Below are positions 1-5,748 of a stretch of 5,748 bases of DNA, piece by piece (position 1 is the first letter of the stretch; every line of letters starts with the position of its first letter). This DNA comes from Pseudomonadota bacterium (lineage in GTDB: Bacteria > Pseudomonadota > Alphaproteobacteria > Caulobacterales > Caulobacteraceae). A program made the position numbers and the translations under genes. The stretch is from assembly GCA_023416055.1 (NCBI GenBank), contig JAEZIH010000217.1, forward strand, positions 1-5,748, given 5' to 3'. The notes under the pieces are model-generated. The model worked only from the letters and a program-made list of their open reading frames with translations. It made no database searches and was not told the DNA's origin.

Positions 1-103
1 GCACATACTCCTGCGGCGGCCCCTGCAGCCACGCGCACCCGGCCACGGGCGCCGCGGCCAGCCCGGCCAGCAACACCATCAGAACGACCCTCAACCCCCT
101 CAT
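1..103 (-). CDS. Partial secreted protein or lipoprotein, N-terminal 34 residues only
   Basis: The reading frame starts with ATG at 103-101 and runs off the left edge, so only 34 residues are visible. They show a basic start (MRGLR), a hydrophobic core (VVLMVLLAGLAAAPVAG) and a cysteine at residue 23. VAGC fits a lipobox for signal peptidase II, which would make this a lipoprotein; cleavage by signal peptidase I after an AxA-type site is the alternative. The ATG overlaps the tyrosinase stop codon (ATGA, bases 100-103), which suggests translational coupling. A GGAGA element lies about 11 bases upstream, inside the tyrosinase end. A second in-frame ATG (codon 9, 79-77) would shorten the signal peptide too much. 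I do not recognise the family. Its coupling to a copper enzyme makes a partner role (copper delivery, maturation or outer-membrane anchoring) possible, but nothing visible proves it. Confidence 0.6.
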   Translation of the reverse strand, partial: MRGLRVVLMVLLAGLAAAPVAGCAWLQGPPQEYV

Positions 104-1416
104 GCCCAGCGCGTCTCCGTCAGCGTCAGCTTCAGCTCGATCCACAGCGGCCGCGCCCCCGGCCTCCCCAGTTCCGGCGCCAGGTCCTCGGCGAAGGCGA
201 CGATCTCCGCCGGCCCCTCGTCCGCCGCCAGCAGGTTCAGCACCTCCTCGCCGAACCGGAACGGCAGCTGATACGCCCCGTGATGGTGGCTCCCGCCCTC
301 GGGCATGTGCACGAAGGTCGGCGACGAGCCCAGCGACCGCTCGCGCCCGCCGCCGCCCAGGCGGATCTCGATCGACCGGTCCTCCAGCGCCTCCTCCAGC
401 GCGAACGCGACCGCCCCGGTGCCCTCGATCATCAGGCTGTCGTCGGCCTCGCGCATCCGCGCCAGCGCCTCCCCGGGCAGGGCTAGCCGCAGGCGACCGC
501 CCTCGGCATCCGCCCGCACCGTCCAGGCCTGCGCCCCCAGCGGAATGCGCCGCGTCGCCCCCGGCGGCCCGGCCTCCGGCACGCTGAACACCGGGAAGGG
601 ATAGAGCCGGTCGAACCCGTACCCCAGCCGCGCGATCTCCAGGCTGTCGGCCACCCGCACCGCCGGCGCATTCCGCCCCTCGCCGTCGACGAAGCCGCCG
701 ACCTCCAGCCCGGTCCACTCGGCCGGATACAGGTCCTTGCCCCGGTTGGCGTGCCAGGTCGCCCAGACCCGGTCGACGTTGCTGTGGTGCAGCCAGAACA
801 TCGGGTCGCGCGCCGAGGTCCGCGCCGCCTTCATCGCCCCGCCGATCAGCTGGTGGATGTGATTGTGGCCATAGCCCTCGACCATCCCCGCCCCGTCCGG
901 CAGCTTGCCGGCGAAGGTCTCGAAATCGTCCTCGGCCAGCCGCGCCGTATAGGGCGACTGCGCCCAGCGCGCCTCGGCGAAATCCAGCGTCGCCACGCCC
1001 TCGGCCCGGTCCGCCTCGAACAGCGGCGAGTCGCGGTCGCTGATCCACTGCGGCAGGAAGCGATGCTCCTGCCAGTCCCAATAGGGCATGGCGAAGCCCT
1101 CATGGCCGGTCAGCTTCGCCACGATCCGCTCAAGGTGGAGCAGCTGCTGCCGGTGCCACGGCAGGAACAGGCCGTTGTTGTGCTGGGCGTCGCGGTGATG
1201 AATCTGCGTCTGCCGCGCCCACGACAGGCCGTCGCGGCGTCGCTTCATGATCCGCACCGCCTCGCCGAAGGCGACCACGTCGTCGCTGGTCGCGCTCAGC
1301 TCGCCGGCGCCCTTGCGGATGCGCAGTCCGGTTTGCGCCCGGGCGGCGACGCCCGCCGTCCCGGCCACGGCCAGGGCCGCCCCTCCGGCCAGCGCCATGC
1401 GCCGGTTGATCCTCAT
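100..1416 (-). CDS. Tat-exported tyrosinase / polyphenol oxidase-like type-3 copper protein
   Basis: The 438-residue protein begins with a Tat-like signal (NRRMALAGG at residues 4-12, then a hydrophobic stretch and a probable ARA|Q cleavage at 27/28). The CuA site is seen as IHH at 72-74, His79 and His88 in LFLPWHR (83-89). The CuB site is His184 and His188 in HNHIHQLIGG, and His211 in DPMFWLHHSNVDRVW (204-218). Asn185 directly follows the first CuB histidine, and Glu180 sits nearby. In this family such Asn and Glu residues are linked to monophenol hydroxylation, so true tyrosinase activity is possible. Residues from about 270 on form a beta-rich tail resembling the C-terminal domains of plant-type polyphenol oxidases, with a histidine cluster (His370, 377-379). 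There is no cysteine, hence no Cys-His thioether. AAGGGG lies 7 bases before the ATG. The family oxidises phenols to o-quinones; the substrate here is unknown. The family call is secure, the exact activity is not. Confidence 0.93.
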   Translation of the reverse strand: MRINRRMALAGGAALAVAGTAGVAARAQTGLRIRKGAGELSATSDDVVAFGEAVRIMKRRRDGLSWARQTQIHHRDAQHNNGLFLPWHRQQLLHLERIVAKLTGHEGFAMPYWDWQEHRFLPQWISDRDSPLFEADRAEGVATLDFAEARWAQSPYTARLAEDDFETFAGKLPDGAGMVEGYGHNHIHQLIGGAMKAARTSARDPMFWLHHSNVDRVWATWHANRGKDLYPAEWTGLEVGGFVDGEGRNAPAVRVADSLEIARLGYGFDRLYPFPVFSVPEAGPPGATRRIPLGAQAWTVRADAEGGRLRLALPGEALARMREADDSLMIEGTGAVAFALEEALEDRSIEIRLGGGGRERSLGSSPTFVHMPEGGSHHHGAYQLPFRFGEEVLNLLAADEGPAEIVAFAEDLAPELGRPGARPLWIELKLTLTETRWA

Positions 1417-1423
1417 CCTGACG

Positions 1424-1429
1424 CCCCTT
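1424..1429 (-). promoter_or_regulatory. Ribosome binding site of the tyrosinase gene
   Basis: Read on the minus strand the bases are AAGGGG, ending 7 bases before the ATG at 1416. This supports that start, as does the twin-arginine signal beginning at residue 5. Confidence 0.6.
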
Positions 1430-1432
1430 GCA

Positions 1433-1450
1433 CGGCCTGCGCGCAGGCCG
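1433..1450. repeat. Perfect 18-base palindrome between the membrane-protein gene and the tyrosinase gene
   Basis: The bases CGGCCTGCGCGCAGGCCG read identically on both strands (two 9-base arms, no spacer). As RNA it could fold as a 7-base-pair stem with a CGCG loop, all but one pair being G-C. It starts 17 bases upstream of the tyrosinase ATG and 3 bases upstream of its AAGGGG element. It follows the stop codon of the preceding gene by 17 bases. No T-run follows on the minus strand, so it is not a canonical rho-independent terminator. It could be a dimeric operator, an RNA processing or stability hairpin, or a translation-modulating stem. It might also be a member of a dispersed genomic repeat. 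Confidence 0.6.
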
Positions 1451-1467
1451 GTTTCAACCGACAGGTT

Positions 1468-1989
1468 TCACGACTCCGCCGCCGCTGTCGAGGCGTCGCC
1501 CTCCGCCTGTCCGGGGAAGCGCGCCGCCCTCGCCGCATCCCAGGCCTCGCGCACGCCCTGGCGCGGCTGGTCGACAGCGAACACCGCCAGCTGGGCGGTC
1601 CATACCTCCGAGAGCTGACGCACCGTCTCCGGTATCCAGCCCGGCGGCTGCTGCCGCGCCCAGTTCAGCGGCGACACCGCATTGAACACCAGCAGGAAGG
1701 CCGTCGCGGTCAGCACCGTGCGGCTGGTCCAGCGCCGGTCGCGCGCCGCCATGCCCTCGTCGTCCAGCGGCGGCTCGGGCGGAAAGGCGAACCGGCCCAG
1801 CGCCACCAGGGCGTTCTCCCGCGTCGGGAGGTCGTGGGCGTCGGCGCTCTCGATCCAGTCGCTGGGCGGGTCCGGCGGAACGTCCTGCGGCGGCGGCAGG
1901 CTCTCGCCCAGCGGCGGGAAAGGCGACTCCGGCCGGTGCGTCGGGAACGGCTCCAGCGGGATGGGCGGGTCTTCGGGTTCGTCGCTCAT
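1468..1989 (-). CDS. Unrecognised single-pass inner-membrane protein with proline-rich acidic N-terminus
   Basis: I do not recognise a named family in this 173-residue protein. Residues 1-80 are acidic and proline-rich (for example PPPQDVPPDPP at 32-42) and probably disordered. A basic patch (ARDRRWTSR, 82-90) precedes one hydrophobic segment at about 91-107, so by the positive-inside rule the N-terminus is cytoplasmic and the last ~65 residues periplasmic. The periplasmic part has a tryptophan-rich start (LNWARQQPPGW, 108-118) and then a predicted amphipathic helix to about 155. The start is supported by GGAGGG 3 bases upstream of the ATG. The gene begins 15 bases after the MBOAT stop, so it is probably co-transcribed and may be an accessory subunit or scaffold of the O-acylation machinery. 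That role is inference from position only. Unlike the SGNH genes it carries no catalytic motif. Confidence 0.8.
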   Translation of the reverse strand: MSDEPEDPPIPLEPFPTHRPESPFPPLGESLPPPQDVPPDPPSDWIESADAHDLPTRENALVALGRFAFPPEPPLDDEGMAARDRRWTSRTVLTATAFLLVFNAVSPLNWARQQPPGWIPETVRQLSEVWTAQLAVFAVDQPRQGVREAWDAARAARFPGQAEGDASTAAAES

Positions 1990-1992
1990 CGT

Positions 1993-1998
1993 CCCTCC
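1993..1998 (-). promoter_or_regulatory. Ribosome binding site of the 173-residue membrane protein
   Basis: The minus-strand sequence GGAGGG stands in the 15-base gap after the MBOAT stop, 3 bases before the ATG at 1989. The match is strong though the spacing is slightly short. It indicates independent ribosome loading within the operon. Confidence 0.55.
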
Positions 1999-2004
1999 AA
2001 CGCC

Positions 2005-3432
2005 CTAGAACTGGAAATAGATGAACGGCGCCACGCCCTCGGGACGCACCGCCTCGACCAGCAGGATCGCCGCCCCGACCAGCAGGCCCAGGGTCAGCGA
2101 CGGCGCCGCCTTCAAACGCTCGGCCGCGCCCTCGATCGCCCGCGGCGGCAGCCAGTGCATGGCCAGTCCGCCGACGATCAGCGTCAGCAGCAGCGGCGTC
2201 AGCATCACCGCCGGCCCAATCCGCCCCAGCCCCTCGATCATGGCGAGGGCCAGGTCGAAGCTTTCGGCCCGGAACAGGATCCAGCCCAGGCAGACGATGT
2301 GGAAGGTGACCAGCACCCCGACCACGGTCGGCAGGACGGACCTGCGCGTCTCCGCCCCCTCGGGGCGCCTGAACGCAGCGCGGCCCAGCCGCTCGATCAC
2401 CTGCACGCCCCCATGCAGCGCGCCCCAGGCGAGGAAGGTCAGCGCCGCCCCGTGCCACAGCCCGCCCAGCACCATGGTGATGAACACGTTCACGCAAGAG
2501 GCGAACAGCCCTTTCCGCCCGCCGCCCAGCGGCACGTACAGATAGTCCCTCAGCCAGCTGGACAGGCTGATGTGCCAGCGCCGCCAGAACTGCTGCATCG
2601 AACTGGCCCGGTACGGCTGGTCGAAATTGCGCGGGAAGGAATAGCCCAGCAGCGCGGCCAGCCCGATGGCCATGTCCGAATAGGCCGAGAAGTCGCAGTA
2701 GATCTGCACCGCATAGCCATAAACCGCCGCCGCGATGTCCACCGCGCCATAGGCCGTCGGGTCGAAGAACACCGGGTCGACCAGGTTCACCGACAGCTCG
2801 GACGCGATCACCGTCTTCTTGAACAGCCCCCAGACGATCAACAGCAGCCCGTGGGTGGCCATCACCCGCGTCAGCCGCGGCGTCCGCTCGAACTGGGGCA
2901 GCAGGTCCGACGCCCGCACGATCGGCCCCGCCACCAGATGCGGGAAGAAGCTCATCAGCAGCATGACGTCCAGCAGGCTCTTCGCCGGCGGCGTCTTCCC
3001 GCGCTGCACGTCGACGACGTACGAAATGCCCTGGAAGGTGAAGAACGAAATCCCCACCGGCAGCACGATCTGCAGCAGCGGCAGGTCCCGCTCCCAGCCG
3101 AACTGCGCCAGCAACTCGCCCGCCTGTTCGACGAAGAAGCCGTAGTATTTGAAGAAACCGAGGATCAGCAGGTTGGCCGCCACGCCCAGGCCGACCAGCC
3201 AGCCGGTGCGCCGCCCCCGCTCGCGGTCCCGCGCAATCAGCGCGGCGACGCCCCAGTTAAGGATCGCCGAGGCGATCAGCAGGCCGACGAACCGCCAGTC
3301 CCACTGCGCATAGAAGAACCAGCTGGCCAGCAGCAGGAACAGCTTGCGCTTGCCGTTCTCGCGATCCAGCGACCAGGCGGTGAAATAGACGAACAGGAAG
3401 AAGACGCCGAACGCCAGCGTGGGGAAAAGCAC
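2005..3432 (-). CDS. MBOAT-family membrane O-acyltransferase (AlgI/PatA type)
   Basis: This polytopic inner-membrane protein (475 residues from the chosen start) has many hydrophobic segments from end to end. Family marks, numbered from that start, are YCDFSAYSDMAIGLA (245-259), the block FWRRWHISLSSWLRDYLY (282-299) leading to VPLGGG, and GLWHGAA (324-330). His327 in the last is the conserved MBOAT catalytic histidine. The C-terminus PFIYFQF is also typical of the group. Such proteins take acetyl groups, probably from cytoplasmic acetyl-CoA, and pass them across the membrane to periplasmic SGNH transferases. The start chosen is GTG at 3432-3430, which shares one base with the preceding stop (TAGTG) and has GGGGGGAG 7 bases upstream. 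It yields the usual MLFPTLAF-like N-terminus. A GTG at 3462 would add ten non-hydrophobic residues and is less likely. Peptidoglycan is the preferred target, by context; an exported polysaccharide is the alternative. Confidence 0.95.
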   Translation of the reverse strand: MLFPTLAFGVFFLFVYFTAWSLDRENGKRKLFLLLASWFFYAQWDWRFVGLLIASAILNWGVAALIARDRERGRRTGWLVGLGVAANLLILGFFKYYGFFVEQAGELLAQFGWERDLPLLQIVLPVGISFFTFQGISYVVDVQRGKTPPAKSLLDVMLLMSFFPHLVAGPIVRASDLLPQFERTPRLTRVMATHGLLLIVWGLFKKTVIASELSVNLVDPVFFDPTAYGAVDIAAAVYGYAVQIYCDFSAYSDMAIGLAALLGYSFPRNFDQPYRASSMQQFWRRWHISLSSWLRDYLYVPLGGGRKGLFASCVNVFITMVLGGLWHGAALTFLAWGALHGGVQVIERLGRAAFRRPEGAETRRSVLPTVVGVLVTFHIVCLGWILFRAESFDLALAMIEGLGRIGPAVMLTPLLLTLIVGGLAMHWLPPRAIEGAAERLKAAPSLTLGLLVGAAILLVEAVRPEGVAPFIYFQF

Positions 3433-4727
3433 TACTCTGCTCCCCCCTGCCCCGCCTTCCACGCCTCATAGGCGCCCAGCAGGTCGTCGGCGAGGACGCC
3501 GCCGATCCAGTCCGCCCCCGCGCTCGTGAAATGCACCCGGTCGCCGCGCATCAGGGGCTCGGCCCTCAAAGCCAGACGATCCGCCGAACAGTCTCCCCCC
3601 ATCCGTCCATGCCAGTCCCAGAACGCCACACCCAGATCGGCGGCGACCCGGCGCTGCACATCCCGGACCACCGCCAGCGACGGCGGCGGCGCCCTCATCC
3701 CGTCGGCGCTGCAGCCGCCCGTGGCGCCGCTGCGCAGGGCGTCGGGCGCGCCGAGGATCATCAGCGACGCCCCGGGCGCCAGACGTCGCAGCCGCGCGAT
3801 CTGGTCGCGCAGCAGGGTCTCGTAGCCCCCCGCCGCCAGCCCGTCCTCGAAACCCTCGTTGGTCCCGAAGGCCAGGATGATCAGTTGGGGCCGCCACGCC
3901 GCCAGCTGCAGGGCCGCCACCGCCTCGTCACGGGCCGCGAGATCACGCAGCGTCGCCCCGACCACGCCGAGGTTGGACAGGATGACGCCCCGCGCGCCGG
4001 GCGCCGTCAGACGCAGGTCGTGCAGCTTCAGCGTCGCATCCAGGGGCCGCAGCACGATCTCCCCGGGCGACCCGTTGGCCAGCAGGCCTGCGCACGACCG
4101 TTCTTCCCCGTGCTCCCTGAACACCCTCTCCGGCCAGACTTCCCCGCCCGCCTCGACCCGCACCCGTCCCTCTCCCTCCCCGCACATCAAGAGGTGGAGC
4201 ACGGGCCAGTCGCGCGTCTCGGGTCGCAACCTCAGCTCGGCGCCCGGCTGCAGGACGATCGTCTGCACCCCCGTCAGCCCGACCCCCGGCGTCGAATAGC
4301 CCGCGGCGCCCGCCAGCGGCGCCAGCACCGGCCGCCACCCAACCGCCGTCATCTCGACCTGATAGGGGGCGAAGCCTTCATAGGGCGGGCCGGGCGGCAG
4401 CACGCCGCGACCCGCGTCGCCGAAACGGGCCTGCAGCACCGCCCGCACCTTGCCGGTGATCCGGTCCCCCGCCGTGTGACTGTCCCCGATCTGCAGGATG
4501 TGGACCTGCGGTCCGGCCGCCGTCTCCGGCCCGGTCCCGGCCACCGCCTCGACCTCCGCCAGCGCCGCGAACAGCCCGGCCAGGGCTTCGGGCTGACAGA
4601 CGCCGCTGGCGCACACGGCCTCCCCCGGCGGCGGCAGGTCGGACGGCGAATACGGAACCTCCTGCGCCGACGCCGCGCCGGCCAGCCCCCACAGCCCGGC
4701 GATCAGTCCGGCCCCGAGGCGGCGCAT
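3432..4727 (-). CDS. Secreted SGNH-family O-acetyltransferase/esterase, Ape1/PatB-like
   Basis: The 431-residue protein starts with a signal peptide (MRRLGAGLIAGLWGLAGAASA, probable cut ASA|QEV at 21/22). SGNH motifs are in order: block I ILQIGDSHTAGD (77-88; nucleophile Ser83), a block II glycine in NLGVVGA (252-258), block III FGTNEGF (287-293; Asn290) and block V DRVHFTSAG (396-404; Asp396, His399). Between blocks I and II a beta-rich insert of about 120-245 resembles the carbohydrate-binding insert of Neisseria Ape1 and PatB. The FWDWHGRMGG stretch (369-378) is also reminiscent of that group. Six cysteines (39, 44, 182, 212, 339, 380) could form disulfides in the periplasm. The start lies 2 bases after the previous stop with no strong ribosome site, suggesting translational coupling. 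It probably transfers acetyl groups to, or removes them from, MurNAc C6 hydroxyls; sequence alone cannot choose between transferase and esterase. Confidence 0.88.
   Translation of the reverse strand: MRRLGAGLIAGLWGLAGAASAQEVPYSPSDLPPPGEAVCASGVCQPEALAGLFAALAEVEAVAGTGPETAAGPQVHILQIGDSHTAGDRITGKVRAVLQARFGDAGRGVLPPGPPYEGFAPYQVEMTAVGWRPVLAPLAGAAGYSTPGVGLTGVQTIVLQPGAELRLRPETRDWPVLHLLMCGEGEGRVRVEAGGEVWPERVFREHGEERSCAGLLANGSPGEIVLRPLDATLKLHDLRLTAPGARGVILSNLGVVGATLRDLAARDEAVAALQLAAWRPQLIILAFGTNEGFEDGLAAGGYETLLRDQIARLRRLAPGASLMILGAPDALRSGATGGCSADGMRAPPPSLAVVRDVQRRVAADLGVAFWDWHGRMGGDCSADRLALRAEPLMRGDRVHFTSAGADWIGGVLADDLLGAYEAWKAGQGGAE
3440..3447 (-). promoter_or_regulatory. Ribosome binding site that decides the MBOAT start
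   Basis: The minus-strand sequence GGGGGGAG ends 7 bases before the GTG at 3432 and lies inside the end of the upstream SGNH gene. It favours the GTG in TAGTG over the upstream in-frame GTG at 3462, which would place this element within the coding region. Confidence 0.6.
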
Positions 4728-4729
4728 GT

Positions 4730-5689
4730 TCAGGCGGCGGGCGCCGCGGCGGGCTCTGCCGCCGGCTTGTCCAGACCCACGTCGCGCTTCAGCCGCTCGG
4801 CCACCGGCGCGCTGATGCGCAGATAGCCGGCCATCGACATATGGATCCCGTCATTGGCCCGCATCAGCACCTTTCGGCCGCTGGCGTTGGGCAGATAGGC
4901 CTCGTAGCCGCCGTCGGTGTCCGAGGTCAGCGACACGGTCTCCAGATAGGGCACCCCCAGCGCCCGCATGCGCGCCTCGACCACCTCGTTGATCAGCCTC
5001 ATCCGCCCGTCGAAGCGTTCGCTCTTCATCCGCGGCAGGCCGACCCAGTAGACCGCCACGTCGCGGCTCCTCAGCAGGCCGACCAGGTCGTCGATGCGCC
5101 GCGCATAGGCGGCCTTCCAGCCGTCGGTGCCGAACTCGTGGATCGCCCCGTCCAGGCTGATCCCCTGGGCGTCGTTGGTCCCGAACAGGACCACCGCCAC
5201 GTCGACCGGCGTGGCGTCGATCTGGCGGCGGGTCTTGGACTGGATGTCGACGTAGTCGTAGCGCGACAGCCCGGTCGACACTTCCGAGAATTTGGTCACC
5301 GTCACCCGCGGCTCGTCGCGCAGGTCGCGGTACAGTCCGGCGTACAGGCCGTCGGCCATGGAATCTCCGAACACCCCGATGCGCAGCGGTCCCTGCGCAA
5401 GGCGCTGCTCCAGTGGCGTCAGCACGGGAGCGGCCGGAGGCGCCGCGACCGCGGCGACGGCGGCCGGGGCCGGGGGCGGCGTTGCAGGCGCCGAGGCGTT
5501 GGCCTGGCCGCCCAGCATCAGCGTCGGATGGCGCAGCCACTGGCGTCCGTCCGGCGTCAGCATCAGCCCCGCCAGCACCCCGACCACAAAGGTCGCCGTC
5601 AATGCATTGACGCCCGCCTTCACCCCGTTCCCCCGAACATCATTCGCCAAGCGACGCCTTTTACCCCATCCCCGCCCCCTGACCATCAC
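4730..5689 (-). CDS. Membrane-anchored SGNH-family protein, DUF459 type
   Basis: The 319-residue protein has a basic cytoplasmic N-terminus (RGRGWGKRRR), one hydrophobic segment at about 27-45 and an Ala/Pro linker (64-90). A periplasmic SGNH domain follows: block I GVFGDSMADGL (105-115; Ser110), block II around Gly140 in STGLSRYDY, block III LFGTNDAQG (168-176; Asn172) and block V NDGIHMSMAGY (279-289; Asp280, His283). The tail (309-319) is Ala/Pro-rich. This arrangement matches the DUF459 group often found beside MBOAT genes. GAGG lies 7 bases before the GTG at 5689, which is directly followed by an in-frame ATG at 5686. GTG at 5623 (codon 23) is a further candidate and would still leave the membrane anchor. 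It is first in the run, 2 bases from the next gene. With the second SGNH protein it could act as transferase versus esterase, or on different acceptors; the division of labour is unknown. Confidence 0.88.
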   Translation of the reverse strand: MMVRGRGWGKRRRLANDVRGNGVKAGVNALTATFVVGVLAGLMLTPDGRQWLRHPTLMLGGQANASAPATPPPAPAAVAAVAAPPAAPVLTPLEQRLAQGPLRIGVFGDSMADGLYAGLYRDLRDEPRVTVTKFSEVSTGLSRYDYVDIQSKTRRQIDATPVDVAVVLFGTNDAQGISLDGAIHEFGTDGWKAAYARRIDDLVGLLRSRDVAVYWVGLPRMKSERFDGRMRLINEVVEARMRALGVPYLETVSLTSDTDGGYEAYLPNASGRKVLMRANDGIHMSMAGYLRISAPVAERLKRDVGLDKPAAEPAAAPAA

Positions 5690-5748
5690 GCGCCCGCCTC
5701 ACGCGAACAAAAAGGTTAACAGCCGCGCTGGCAGCGCAGGTTCATCAC
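5690..5748. other. Upstream region of the gene run, with short inverted repeat and GTTAAC site
   Basis: These 59 bases hold what is visible of the leader of the minus-strand genes. An inverted repeat GCGCTG-G-CAGCGC occupies 5725-5737. GTTAAC lies at 5715-5720 followed on the minus strand by CTTTTT, the only AT-rich patch nearby. No confident -35/-10 pair can be named. Minus-strand TTAACC equals one half of the Caulobacter CtrA recognition site, but the second half is missing. A minus-strand open frame ending in TAA at 5718-5720 could be the tail of an upstream gene, with only about 10 codons visible, so this is unproven. Confidence 0.3.

Noticed and set aside
1433..1450. Rho-independent terminator at the palindrome
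   Set aside because: There is no T-run on either side in the direction of transcription, so I list it as a palindrome of unknown role rather than a terminator.
1454..2497. Minus-strand open frame of 347 codons in another frame
   Set aside because: It overlaps the MBOAT C-terminal half and nearly all of the 173-residue gene, has a Gly/Ala/Arg-rich product, and would displace two better supported genes.
751..3471. Plus-strand open frame of 906 codons
   Set aside because: It lies antisense across the tyrosinase, the 173-residue protein and the MBOAT gene, all of which have clear motifs or a good start. Its product is a low-complexity Arg/Gln/Pro/His-rich string with no domain, typical of the antisense frame in GC-rich DNA.
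3531..4826. Plus-strand open frame of 431 codons
   Set aside because: It is antisense to the Ape1/PatB-like gene, with the same Arg/Gln/Pro-rich composition and no recognisable motif.
5627..5638. Small inverted repeat GTTC-CCCC-GAAC near the alternative DUF459 start
   Set aside because: The arms are only 4 bases and lie within the likely coding region, so chance is the simplest explanation.
4841..5719. Plus-strand open frame of 292 codons
   Set aside because: It is antisense to the DUF459-type gene; the His/Gln/Arg-rich product has no domain and the opposite strand carries an intact SGNH motif set.
5714..5748. C-terminal end of an upstream minus-strand gene ending in TAA at 5718-5720
   Set aside because: Only about ten codons are visible, two other frames are equally possible, and there is no recognisable sequence.

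Overview
This is a very GC-rich window. Every gene I can support lies on the minus strand, transcribed right to left. Codon use, the strong G/C preference at third positions, the single AT-rich GTTAAC patch ahead of the first gene and the protein styles suggest an alphaproteobacterium, most likely Caulobacterales (a Brevundimonas- or Caulobacter-like organism). That placement is an inference from style, not from a marker gene.

The right two thirds (about 5689 down to 1468) is a tightly packed set of four genes. In transcription order they are a membrane-anchored DUF459-type SGNH hydrolase/acyltransferase (5689-4730), a secreted SGNH protein resembling the Ape1/PatB group (4727-3432), an MBOAT-family membrane O-acyltransferase of the AlgI/PatA type (3432-2005), and an unrecognised single-pass membrane protein with a proline-rich cytoplasmic arm (1989-1468). 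The junctions are a 2-base gap, a 1-base overlap (TAGTG) and a 15-base gap, so one operon is likely. One MBOAT protein beside two extracytoplasmic SGNH proteins is the layout of periplasmic O-acetylation systems. The MBOAT protein moves acetyl groups across the inner membrane, and SGNH partners attach them to, or remove them from, a cell-wall or exported glycan. The resemblance to the peptidoglycan PatA/PatB/Ape1 set is the best functional hypothesis. No exopolysaccharide synthesis gene is visible here to argue for an alginate-like target.

The left third holds a second, possibly co-transcribed pair. A Tat-exported, cysteine-free tyrosinase/polyphenol oxidase-like copper protein (1416-100) overlaps by ATGA the start of a small secreted or lipoprotein-like gene that runs off the left edge (103-1). 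A perfect 18-base palindrome (1433-1450) lies in the 51-base gap between the two groups and is the only obvious regulatory-type structure between genes. At the far right, 59 bases upstream of the first gene contain a short inverted repeat and a GTTAAC site.

No tRNA, rRNA, CRISPR array, insertion sequence or clear rho-independent terminator is visible. The long plus-strand open frames are antisense shadows caused by base composition.
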